Source: Chitinophaga pinensis (lineage in GTDB: Bacteria; Bacteroidota; Bacteroidia; Flavobacteriales_D; Crocinitomicaceae). From it: a stretch of DNA of 7,814 nt. Positions 1 to 6,703 of this stretch are shown here, piece by piece. Every line of letters begins with the position of its first letter. Position 1 is the stretch's first letter. The translations under genes were made by a program, and so were the position numbers. The DNA lies in the NCBI GenBank assembly GCA_945870115.1, contig CAMBRH010000160.1:1-7814 (forward strand), given 5' to 3'. The notes beneath the pieces are model-generated. The model ran no database searches and was not told where the DNA came from. It saw only the letters and a program-made list of their open reading frames with translations.

Positions 1-503
1 TTCTTTGTCCAACAACTGAAGGCAATTTAGGAGATGGTTTATTTCCGCTTGAAAAATTCCAAAACGCAGGTGGTTCTTGGAGCATTGGAACAGATTCGCA
101 CATCGGAATTAATCCTTTGGAAGAATTACGTGTTTTAGATTATGGTCAACGCTTAATTTCGTATAAAAGAAATACTTTCACCTCATCAAATCAGGGCGAT
201 TCTGGATTATTTGCTTTTGAAATGGCAACAATAGCCGGACGAAAAGCTATGAATAATTTTTCAACAGATTATTTTAAAATTGGAGAAACGTTTTCTGCTT
301 CAATAATTGGTGCTTCTGCACCACTTTTGGCTTGTACTTCGATTGAAAATGTGGCTTCAACAATTTTGTACACAGCTGATTCAAGTCATCAATTAGCAAC
401 AATTGTGAATGGAGAAATACAAGCAGAAAATGGCAAACACTTAAAGAAAGAAATTATAGAAACGAATTTCATAAAAACACTTACAGAACTAAAAAGCCGT
501 TAA
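1..503 (+). CDS. hutF: Formimidoylglutamate deiminase HutF, C-terminal part (5' end outside window)
   Basis: The reading frame is open from base 3 to the TAA at 501-503 and gives 166 residues, roughly the last third of an amidohydrolase of about 450 residues. HutF is a cytoplasmic metal-dependent enzyme that hydrolyses N-formimidoyl-L-glutamate to N-formyl-L-glutamate and ammonia, a late step of histidine degradation. The fragment opens with CPTTEGNLGDGLFP and then GTDSHIG (codons about 87-107), the family's C-terminal signature; the Asp at 93-95 matches the strand-8 metal/catalytic aspartate of amidohydrolases. EELRVLDYGQRL follows directly, another stretch typical of HutF. The TTG at 117 is an internal codon, not a start, because the homologous sequence continues upstream of it. 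The metal-binding histidines of the N-terminal part lie outside the window. hutD follows after 3 bases, so the two are surely co-transcribed. The HutF rather than HutI assignment rests on the DSHI...YGQRL context and the hutD neighbour. Confidence 0.9.
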   Translation, partial: LCPTTEGNLGDGLFPLEKFQNAGGSWSIGTDSHIGINPLEELRVLDYGQRLISYKRNTFTSSNQGDSGLFAFEMATIAGRKAMNNFSTDYFKIGETFSASIIGASAPLLACTSIENVASTILYTADSSHQLATIVNGEIQAENGKHLKKEIIETNFIKTLTELKSR

Positions 504-506
504 AAA

Positions 507-1076
507 ATGAAATTTGAAATCATAAAAGCTTCAAATACGAAAACTGCAACTTGGTCTGGAGGAACAACAAGTGAAATTTATATTTCCCCAACTGGAAGCG
601 AATTTCAAAAAAGAGATTTTTTGTTTAGATTAAGTGTTGCAACTGTTGAAATCGAAGAATCTACTTTCACGCCTTTACCAGAAATCAATCGAACTTTGAT
701 GGTTTTGAAAGGGAATTTACATTTATTTCATGAAAATCACCACGATAAACAACTTAGTGAATTTGAACAAGATTCTTTTAAAGGAGATTGGAATACAAGC
801 AGCAAAGGAAAAGTGACCGATTTTAATTTGATGTGTAAAGGAAAAACTTCTGGAGATTTAAAACACTTTCGTTTAAGTGAAAATCAAGCTTCAAAAATCA
901 ATTTATCTTCAGAAAAAGAATTATTTTTTGTTGTAAATGGAAGTTTGATTTTTGAAAATCAAATTCTCGAAAAAGGAGATTTACTGATTTTTGAAAATGA
1001 AAATCACGTTCAAGAAATTGAATTTAGTTCAGAATTTTGTGATTTAATTCAAATTAAAATTGATTTGGGGAAATAA
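507..1076 (+). CDS. hutD: HutD/Ves family cupin-like protein of the histidine utilisation operon
   Basis: This 189-residue protein has the length and motif order of the HutD family (DUF886, bicupin fold). Visible motifs are WSGGTTSEI (residues 16-24), a block DFLFRLSVATVE (37-48), F54...P58 followed by EINRTLMVLKG (59-69), and DFNLM (105-109). HutD is not an enzyme of the pathway. In Pseudomonas fluorescens it has been proposed to limit hut expression, perhaps by binding urocanate; that role is family knowledge and is not shown by this sequence. No signal peptide is present, so it is cytoplasmic. The ATG lies 3 bases after the hutF stop, which fixes the start and implies translational coupling; no purine-rich Shine-Dalgarno site is seen, only an A-rich run, as is usual in this phylum. 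The gene ends the operon, since the next gene is convergent and a long hairpin begins 23 bases after the stop. Confidence 0.88.
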   Translation: MKFEIIKASNTKTATWSGGTTSEIYISPTGSEFQKRDFLFRLSVATVEIEESTFTPLPEINRTLMVLKGNLHLFHENHHDKQLSEFEQDSFKGDWNTSSKGKVTDFNLMCKGKTSGDLKHFRLSENQASKINLSSEKELFFVVNGSLIFENQILEKGDLLIFENENHVQEIEFSSEFCDLIQIKIDLGK

Positions 1077-1098
1077 AAACCTTAAAACAATACATAAC

Positions 1099-1169
1099 TT
1101 ACCATATCAGGAATATAAGAACATATAAGAATTGTTAACTTATACGCCCTTACATTCCTTATATGGTAA
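1099..1169 (-). terminator. Long imperfect hairpin between convergent genes, probable transcript-end structure
   Basis: The arms 1099-1129 and 1139-1169 form a stem of 31 positions around a 9-nt loop (1130-1138). Twenty-six positions are Watson-Crick pairs. Of the five others, four are A/C oppositions in plus-strand RNA but G-U wobbles in minus-strand RNA; the fifth is a mismatch on both strands. The structure is therefore nearly continuous only as minus-strand RNA, which points to the transcript of the TPR-like gene that ends at 1208. The left arm contains two copies of ATATAAGAA 10 bases apart (1113-1121, 1123-1131). It lies between the hut operon and the convergent gene, so it may stop transcription from both sides. 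No immediate run of U follows on either strand; the minus strand has only a loose T-rich stretch, so an intrinsic terminator is not certain. A mobile or repeated palindromic element is the alternative. Confidence 0.5.
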
Positions 1170-1207
1170 AAAGTTTAAAATGATAATTACTTGTTATTTT
1201 CAGCGAA

Positions 1208-1843
1208 CTATTTCTCACATTGTTTCAACATTTCGCTTGCTTCATCTTTTCCCCAAACTGGATGTAAATTACTTGCAGGAACAAAAGTTGCATACAATTC
1301 AACAGCTTTTGCAAACAATGGTTTTGCATTTTTTTCTCCTCCACCAAAAGCTTTTGGAGTATTAAAAATTGATTGTCCTTCTAAAAAATAAGGTCTTGGA
1401 TTTGTTGGATCTGCTTTTTTTGCACTTTCTAAAGCACTATTTGCACTATCTCCATATTTTTTCCATCGACTCATTGGATCTACACTCATTTGTTGAACAG
1501 CAACCATTTGTCTCAATAAGAAAATTTCAGAATTATTTGCTTCTAAAAGCTCTGCTTTCTCAACCAACATCAAACTTCTTTCAGCTAATTTATCTTTATC
1601 AGATTTTTCATCCATCCACGCAGATTGAATATTTGTGTAAGCTGCATAATAATAAGGAAGCCATTTGTCTTTTTCTGAATCAGCAATTCTTTCAAAAAGC
1701 GCAGAAGCCGCCAACATATCTGGTGCTGTTTTAGCTCCTTGCATCATTGTCATAGCTTTGTTCATTCCTGATTCATATTTGCTTTCTTCAGCTTTTAAGA
1801 TTGTTGCTGTCAAAATTGCAGCGATAAATAAAATTGTTTTCAT
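1208..1843 (-). CDS. Small exported TPR-like repeat protein of unknown role
   Basis: The 211-residue product begins with a short signal peptide (about residues 1-18, charged MK, hydrophobic core, ending ILKA before EES), so it is probably exported to the periplasm. The rest is helical and low in cysteine. Segments such as AASALFERIADSEKDKWLPYYYAAY (about 45-69), LAERSLMLVEKAELLEANNSEIFLLRQM (about 86-113) and ALESAKKADPTNPRPYFLEGQSIF (about 137-160) have the spacing and the A/L/Y/P pattern of degenerate tetratricopeptide repeats. A GGGEKNAKPLFAKAVELY stretch follows at about 167-184. TPR proteins usually hold partner proteins; no partner can be named and I do not recognise a specific gene. 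The ATG at 1843 is favoured because the signal peptide starts there. The gene is convergent with hutD and lies 297 bases beyond the TonB-dependent receptor gene on the same strand, so it probably has its own promoter, although I saw no good TAnnTTTG box. Confidence 0.75.
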   Translation of the reverse strand: MKTILFIAAILTATILKAEESKYESGMNKAMTMMQGAKTAPDMLAASALFERIADSEKDKWLPYYYAAYTNIQSAWMDEKSDKDKLAERSLMLVEKAELLEANNSEIFLLRQMVAVQQMSVDPMSRWKKYGDSANSALESAKKADPTNPRPYFLEGQSIFNTPKAFGGGEKNAKPLFAKAVELYATFVPASNLHPVWGKDEASEMLKQCEK

Positions 1844-2140
1844 ACTTTTAATTATTGGTTTTGGTTTATATTTTGATTCATATTTAGCAATTTTAATGCC
1901 AAGCTTTTTTAATATATTTTAATTACCCATTTGTTTACCGCATTACTAATTTTAGAGGTTTTTGACATGGTTTTTAAACAAAAACACATTCCAAAAACGA
2001 TTATATTTTTAGTTTTTACGACGGACTGCATCCGTCTTTATAAATATTTGACACCTACGGCGTCATAACGTGTTAACAAAAATCATTTTAAAAGTCAAAA
2101 TCACTTTAGTTCGGGAAATAACTGTGTAATTCAATAATAT
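1844..2140. other. Intergenic region between two minus-strand genes
   Basis: These 297 bases hold no convincing coding sequence. The end near 1844-1920 is very AT-rich and should contain the promoter of the TPR-like gene. The best box I could find is TAAATATG in minus-strand sense (about 1886-1893), one base off TAnnTTTG, with no properly spaced -33 element, so I do not list it as a promoter. The middle holds the twin hairpins described separately. The rest, about 2066-2140, shows no structure I can support. Confidence 0.6.
2020..2065 (-). repeat. Twin GC-rich hairpins, candidate repeated extragenic palindrome
   Basis: Read on the minus strand, hairpin A is TGACGCC-GTA-GGTGTCA (2065-2049) and hairpin B is GACGGAT-GCA-GTCCGTC (2036-2020), separated by 12 A/T bases. 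Each has a 7-bp stem and a 3-nt loop, and each contains exactly one G-U wobble. On the plus strand those two positions become A/C mismatches, so the minus-strand RNA is the better folded form. The unit lies 76 bases after the stop of the TonB-dependent receptor gene and could protect or end its mRNA. There is no U-tract after hairpin B. The paired geometry and the GC-rich stems in an AT-rich background resemble intergenic palindromic repeats, but only one copy is in the window, so the repeat status is inferred. Confidence 0.5.
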
Positions 2141-4378
2141 TTATAAATTATTATTGATATTATCTTGTGTTCTATCTTTTCCTAAACTCATAAACATTCC
2201 AACAAAAAAACTTGTTCTTGCAGGCGGTCCAAGTTCTTCTCTCACAAATTGTCCAGCATCATCTTTTAATAAATTACTGTAAGTGTAACTAAAAACTTGT
2301 TTTTGTGCGAAAACATTATTTATTCCAACTACCACAACAGTTTGCGCTTTTTTGATACTTGTAATCCAGTTAAAACTAAAATTATTTGAATGAAAAAATG
2401 GTGTTCTATCAGCTAAATATTCAGTGCTTGGTCGATTCGGATTGTAATAAGGTCGTCCAGTTGCCCAATTATAACTCCAGTTTACACCAAACATTCTTTT
2501 TACCCAAAATTTCTTTATAACAACACTTCCTGTATGAGCAGCTGAAAACGTTGGTTGCGCATAAATTGGGAAATTCAAATAATCACGTTTGGTATCAAGG
2601 TAAGAATAACTTATCCAATAATCTAATCCTTTAATGCTTTTTCTATCTCTCCAAAAAATCTCAAAACCTTTAGAATATCCATAACCATTTGTACTTACAG
2701 CATTCTGATTTGACAAATCTGTTTTCAATAAATTTCTATAATCTTTGTAATAAATCTGCCCGCGCAAAGTGTATTCTGGCGTATTGTGCTGATAGGTCAA
2801 AATATAATGATCTGCTCTCATGTAGTTAAAATCAGAATTTTGAGTCATGTATTTTCTATCAGGTGTTTGATAAAAAATTCCATAATCAAAACTCACTTGA
2901 GATTTTTTTGCCACTTGATACGAAATACTTGCTCTTGGTGCCAAGTTTGCTTTTGCTGTCAAATCGGAATATTCGTAGCGAAAACCTGGTCTGAAGGCTA
3001 ATTTGTTACTTAAAAACACATCTGCCTCAACAAAAGCTGCTGAATAAGTTTCCTGAATTGGAACTGAAAAATCTCCTGTATAAAAACTGTAATTTGATAA
3101 ATTTTTATTGAACCAAACCTCGCCTCCAAAGCGAATCGCATTTAATCCGTTAAATTTTCTGTCTAAAACAGTCCTTATTTGTGACATTGTTTCAGTGGCT
3201 TGGATGTTAAAAGAGGCAAAATCATACAAGGCTATCCCTGTCACAGGCAGTCTGCCATTATCATTACTTTGCATTTCAGCTCTAATTTTATCATTGTTAT
3301 AACTAAAACTTGCGACCGTATATTGTTTCCATTTTTGTCCGTAAAGTTGCTTCCAGCTCATGTTTGCAAAGAAATTTGAATTCCTCAAACTAAACATGTT
3401 TTTTAATCCGATGCTATCCATCGAAGCGCTTCTCAAACCAATTGAACTTGTATTGTAATAAGAATAAAATTTCACAATACCTTTTTTCATTTTGAAACGA
3501 AAATTTATATCAAAATTATTAGAAACTGGTGCATTAAAGAATTCTTGCTTTTGCGGAACTACAGCCATATACAAAGCTAAATTTGAATAAGAATAACTTG
3601 AACCCCAAGAGAATTTTTTCTTTTTTGCTAATTTTTGAAAACCAATTGAACCAAAAATTGGGGAAATTCCTGCTTGAACTTCTGATTCGTCAGGTAAATC
3701 TATGCTTTCCAAATTTAAAACGGCACTCAAAGCCTGACCATAAAGTGCACTGTAACCTCCTGTACTAAAAGCTGTACTATTAAATAAAAATGGTGAAAAC
3801 CGACCTCTTTGCGCAATTCCAGGTACAGAACTAAAGAAAAATTTATTTACAACCGTTCCATCAATGATGATTTTACTTTCTTCGGCTGATCCACCACGAA
3901 TAAACAAACCTTCACTTTCTCCAACTCGCTGAGCTCCGGGCAAAGTTTGCAAAGTGGCTGAAATATCAGCATTTGATCCAGCGGTAGTTACAATGTCTAA
4001 AGGCTTTAATATTGCCGCCCTTTTTTTGTCATTTGCTTCAAAAGAACCAGCGGTTATTGTTACAGCAGCAAGTTCGTTTATTATTTCTTTCAAGGTAATT
4101 TGAACTGTAACTTTTCCGTTATTCAGGTTGATTTTTTGTTCAAAAGGTTTATATCCTGTGCAAGTTATTTGCAACATAAAATCTCCTTTTTCGGTCGTCG
4201 TAAAAGAAAAATAACCTGTTGAATCAGAAACTGTTCCATCATAAGAATCTTTTAAAGCAAGTGTTGCAGAAGGAATTGGATTTCCTCGTTTATCTTCCAC
4301 AAAACCTTCAACTGTTGTTTGAGAAAAAGAAAGAAAAGTAAAGAATAAAAATATTATTAATATGTATCTTGTAAACAT
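2141..4378 (-). CDS. TonB-dependent outer-membrane receptor with carboxypeptidase-regulatory-like N-terminal domain
   Basis: The 745-residue protein has the usual layout of a Bacteroidota TonB-dependent receptor. A signal peptide (about 1-19, cleaved near FSQ) is followed by a CarboxypepD_reg-like beta-sandwich (about 22-97, beginning VEGFVEDKRGNPIPSATL, with SDSTGYFSF in the middle). Next come the plug domain (about 105-225, with SATLQTLPGAQRVGESEGLFIRGG type sequence, IIIDG and GGYSALYGQALSAVLNLES) and a beta-barrel rich in aromatic residues up to the C-terminus. Such proteins import a bound ligand across the outer membrane with energy from TonB-ExbBD. The ligand cannot be predicted: there is no SusD-like gene beside it, so it is not a SusCD glycan pair, and no siderophore or cobalamin gene is nearby. 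The barrel is short compared with SusC proteins of about 1000 residues. The ATG at 4378 is supported by the signal peptide. The 231 bases upstream should hold its promoter, but I saw no clear box there. Confidence 0.9.
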   Translation of the reverse strand: MFTRYILIIFLFFTFLSFSQTTVEGFVEDKRGNPIPSATLALKDSYDGTVSDSTGYFSFTTTEKGDFMLQITCTGYKPFEQKINLNNGKVTVQITLKEIINELAAVTITAGSFEANDKKRAAILKPLDIVTTAGSNADISATLQTLPGAQRVGESEGLFIRGGSAEESKIIIDGTVVNKFFFSSVPGIAQRGRFSPFLFNSTAFSTGGYSALYGQALSAVLNLESIDLPDESEVQAGISPIFGSIGFQKLAKKKKFSWGSSYSYSNLALYMAVVPQKQEFFNAPVSNNFDINFRFKMKKGIVKFYSYYNTSSIGLRSASMDSIGLKNMFSLRNSNFFANMSWKQLYGQKWKQYTVASFSYNNDKIRAEMQSNDNGRLPVTGIALYDFASFNIQATETMSQIRTVLDRKFNGLNAIRFGGEVWFNKNLSNYSFYTGDFSVPIQETYSAAFVEADVFLSNKLAFRPGFRYEYSDLTAKANLAPRASISYQVAKKSQVSFDYGIFYQTPDRKYMTQNSDFNYMRADHYILTYQHNTPEYTLRGQIYYKDYRNLLKTDLSNQNAVSTNGYGYSKGFEIFWRDRKSIKGLDYWISYSYLDTKRDYLNFPIYAQPTFSAAHTGSVVIKKFWVKRMFGVNWSYNWATGRPYYNPNRPSTEYLADRTPFFHSNNFSFNWITSIKKAQTVVVVGINNVFAQKQVFSYTYSNLLKDDAGQFVREELGPPARTSFFVGMFMSLGKDRTQDNINNNL

Positions 4379-4609
4379 GTTTCGAAATTTGAGTATAAAA
4401 ATAGTGAATTAATTTATTTGAAGAAGAATTTTTATAAAAAATGATAAATTATTTCAAGATTTACTTTTAAGCAATTCATTCAAATTATTTTCATTTTAAA
4501 AAGTCAGAAATATCCTTCAAAAAAACCTACTAGGTATATGAAATTTGAAAGTTCTCACAAGAGCATTTCTACTTCCTTAATTTTGAAATCAGTAAAGATG
4601 TATTTTTTC

Positions 4610-5548
4610 TTAATTCCCCCAAACTTCATTCAAACTTGTCTGAAAATAAAATTTGCTTGGTCTGATTTCTGTTTTATCAAAAACAGGTTTTCCTTCGGTA
4701 TTTAATCGAGGATAATGCGGTGTATTTCTTTTATAAGATTTTGGCATAAAAATTAGGTCGTGCGAAAGTTTATTTTGAAAGAAATGACGAATTTGTTCGC
4801 TATCAATTCCGGTTTTTAGAGTTAAAACTTGATAATTCAATTTGAATTCATCTCTAAAATAGTTATTGAAGTTTGAATTTATTCCGAAACTTAAAATCCC
4901 GTGACTCGTTTTTCCGTAAGGTAAATTTTCCAGACATCTGTATCCATGTGGACAATGTGGAAGCGAATCTTTTGTCCAAACTGAATTTCTAGTTTCGCCT
5001 GTCCAAAGATAAATATTGGTGAAAATTTTCAAATTTTGAGTTCTGTAACTCACTTGTAAAGTTCCAGTTCTAAACTTATCTCTTGCTTGTCCGCCAAAAA
5101 CATCATTTTCAAATAAAATAGAAACTTTTTTTGCATGAATTGACCAAGCGCCAGACCTTTGTGAAGTATTCGCTTCATCAAAATACCACAAATAATTAAA
5201 GCCTAAACCGTAATCATAAGTTGTGTTGTGATTTAAAGCGTCTAATTGAAAATCAATTGTGTTATTCTTTTTACCTCCAAGTAAAATGGTTCCCAAAGCA
5301 ATTCTATTTTCAGTGAAAAATTTACGTTTTCCATAACTGGAGAAATTAAATTTAGTTTGAGTTCCCAGATTTACTTGGTAAAAGTAATCGTGATAAAATA
5401 CATTCGTTGTAAAACCAATATTATTCACATGTGTACCGAAATTTAAAGTTAAACCAATTTGTGAACCAATTTTTTGATAAATTTGTGCATATAAATCACT
5501 GAGAGTGGAAATCAAACAGATAAAAATAATGCTAATTACAAATTTCAT
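4610..5548 (-). CDS. Exported beta-rich protein, possible polymorphic toxin type 23 (Ntox23-like) domain
   Basis: The 312-residue product starts with a clear signal peptide (about 1-21, LYA before QIYQK). The mature part alternates aromatic and polar residues as in antiparallel beta-sheet proteins: IGLTLNFGTHVNNIGFTTNVFY (31-52), YDYGLGFNYLWYF (111-123), FENDVFGGQARDKFRTGTLQVSYRT (146-170). The ENDxFG...DxxRTG pattern and the Gly-rich start resemble, from memory, the domain named Bacterial toxin 23 (Ntox23), known from C-termini of Rhs-like effectors and also from stand-alone exported proteins in Flavobacteriia. Whether those stand-alone forms are toxic is not known to me. A small outer-membrane beta-barrel is the main alternative. 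A cysteine pair CPHGYRC (199-205) sits in a possible extracellular loop. No immunity-like gene lies next to it; the gene after it in transcription order is the receptor, 231 bases away. It is divergent from the histidine kinase gene. Confidence 0.55.
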   Translation of the reverse strand: MKFVISIIFICLISTLSDLYAQIYQKIGSQIGLTLNFGTHVNNIGFTTNVFYHDYFYQVNLGTQTKFNFSSYGKRKFFTENRIALGTILLGGKKNNTIDFQLDALNHNTTYDYGLGFNYLWYFDEANTSQRSGAWSIHAKKVSILFENDVFGGQARDKFRTGTLQVSYRTQNLKIFTNIYLWTGETRNSVWTKDSLPHCPHGYRCLENLPYGKTSHGILSFGINSNFNNYFRDEFKLNYQVLTLKTGIDSEQIRHFFQNKLSHDLIFMPKSYKRNTPHYPRLNTEGKPVFDKTEIRPSKFYFQTSLNEVWGN

Positions 5549-5579
5549 TTTTATTAAATTACTTTTTTACCATTCAAAA

Positions 5580-5610
5580 CAAATATCACGCCATCTGTAA
5601 AACTAAACAA
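5580..5610 (-). promoter_or_regulatory. Possible Bacteroidota-type promoter of the Ntox23-like gene
   Basis: In minus-strand sense, GATATTTG (5587-5580) matches the -7 consensus TAnnTTTG at all but one defined position. A TTG (5610-5608) lies 20 bases upstream of it, at the spacing expected for the -33 element. Transcription would start near 5576 and leave a leader of about 27 bases before the ATG at 5548. Such short motifs occur by chance in AT-rich DNA, so this remains a candidate. Confidence 0.4.
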
Positions 5611-5630
5611 GATAATTCAAGTAAAATTAC

Positions 5631-5638
5631 TATTTTTG
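5631..5638 (+). promoter_or_regulatory. Possible -7 promoter box of the histidine kinase gene
   Basis: TATTTTTG is an exact match to the Bacteroidota -7 consensus TAnnTTTG. It would place the transcript start near 5643, about ten bases before the ATG at 5654. No TTG is present at the usual -33 distance, so recognition by the housekeeping sigma factor is uncertain. If the box is real, the TTG codon at 5636 is promoter DNA, which supports translation from 5654. Confidence 0.35.
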
Positions 5639-5653
5639 ATTGAATTTGAAATT

Positions 5654-6703
5654 ATGCAAACAACACGACTTTTATATTGGGGAGCTCAAATCGGTGGCTG
5701 GATGGCTTACGGAATTTTAATTTTCTTAGCTACTTATTCGGATAATCCAAACAAATTAAATTTTGAATTAGTCATTTCTTTGAGTTTGTTTTTGATGTGC
5801 GGAATAGCCGTAACGCATATTATGCGAATCATTTTTATTAAATTAGGATTGTTAGATTTAAAATTAGCGCCATTAATTCCAAGGATTATTTTATTTTCGA
5901 TCATTTCTGCGACTACAATGGCTTTTGTAAATCATTTTGTCAGCGTTTTTGTTGAAAAAGACACCACGTTATCGATTCTTTCACTCAGTTTTTTAATCAA
6001 TATTTTGTCTTTATCTGTTTTGATTATTCTGTGGAATGCGATTTATTTCACCTATCATTTCTTTAGAAAAACGATTAAACAAGAACTGGAAGTTTTGCAA
6101 ATCGAAGCAAGTCAAAATGAAATTGAGTTGAAAAGTTTGCGTTCACAAATTAATCCACATTTTTTGTTCAATTCTTTGAATAGCATTCGTGCATTGATCG
6201 ATATTGAACCAAAAGCGGCTAAGGAAAGTGTTACTAAATTATCTAATTTATTGCGTAAATCCTTGGTTCAAGGCAAAAACGCTTATATTTCTGTTAGTGA
6301 AGAAATTGAATTGGTTAAAAATTATTTAGATTTAGAAAAAATTCGATTTGAAGAACGAATAAATGTATTTTGGAATGTTGATAATGACGTTTTGTCAAAA
6401 GAAATCCCACCATTTATTATTCATACACAAGTTGAAAATGCTATTAAACATGGTATTTCAAAATTAGTTGATGGTGGAGAAATTGAAATTAACATTCAAC
6501 AAGAAAATGGAAATTACATTGAAATCTTAATTAAAAATACGGGTAAAATTGAAACTAAAAATAATGACTCTCTTCATTTAGAAACTGGAATTGGAATAGA
6601 AAATACAATTCGTCGCTTGGATTTACAATACAAGGGAAAAGCAAAATTTAAACTTTTTGAAGAAGAAAATTGCGTTTTTTGTAGCATTATAATTAAGAAT
6701 TAA
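5654..6703 (+). CDS. LytS-type membrane sensor histidine kinase
   Basis: Read from the ATG at 5654, the protein has 349 residues. Four membrane helices are visible (about 10-27, 38-62, 76-98, 108-134), then a charged coiled-coil linker (about 139-163), then the His_kinase (PF06580) domain and a GHKL ATPase domain. The phosphoacceptor is His169 in SLRSQINPHFLFNSLNSIRA. The ATP-binding N-box is VENAIKHG with Asn262, and the glycine box is GIGIENTIRRL (312-322). Kinases of this group autophosphorylate and pass the phosphate to a LytTR-type regulator, here almost certainly the product of 6837-7571. There is no separate extracytoplasmic sensor domain, so the signal is probably sensed in or near the membrane. 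An in-frame TTG at 5636 would add six residues; I prefer 5654 because RLLYWGAQIGGW right after it is the usual N-terminus of the family and a -7 box overlaps the TTG. The last three codons lie in a heptamer array. Confidence 0.9.
   Translation: MQTTRLLYWGAQIGGWMAYGILIFLATYSDNPNKLNFELVISLSLFLMCGIAVTHIMRIIFIKLGLLDLKLAPLIPRIILFSIISATTMAFVNHFVSVFVEKDTTLSILSLSFLINILSLSVLIILWNAIYFTYHFFRKTIKQELEVLQIEASQNEIELKSLRSQINPHFLFNSLNSIRALIDIEPKAAKESVTKLSNLLRKSLVQGKNAYISVSEEIELVKNYLDLEKIRFEERINVFWNVDNDVLSKEIPPFIIHTQVENAIKHGISKLVDGGEIEINIQQENGNYIEILIKNTGKIETKNNDSLHLETGIGIENTIRRLDLQYKGKAKFKLFEEENCVFCSIIIKN

Noticed and set aside
1132..1391. Plus-strand open frames inside and beside the hairpin and the TPR-like gene
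   Set aside because: They lie mostly opposite the minus-strand TPR-like gene, start inside the hairpin loop, and show no family resemblance; they are shadows of the real gene.
1369..1922. Two further plus-strand frames opposite the TPR-like gene, one hydrophobic
   Set aside because: The apparent hydrophobic protein is the antisense reading of a charged, helical minus-strand protein that has a signal peptide and a sound start.
4021..4027. A run of seven A (minus strand) in the TonB-dependent receptor gene as a programmed frameshift site
   Set aside because: The run is read as AAA AAA AGG, not in the A AAA AAG phase of a -1 slippery site, and the frame continues through a complete plug and barrel, so nothing calls for a frameshift.
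4526..4536. Short palindrome ACCTACTAGGT followed by T on the minus strand, as a terminator
   Set aside because: The arms are only five bases around a single central base; after opening a loop only three pairs remain, too weak for a terminator.
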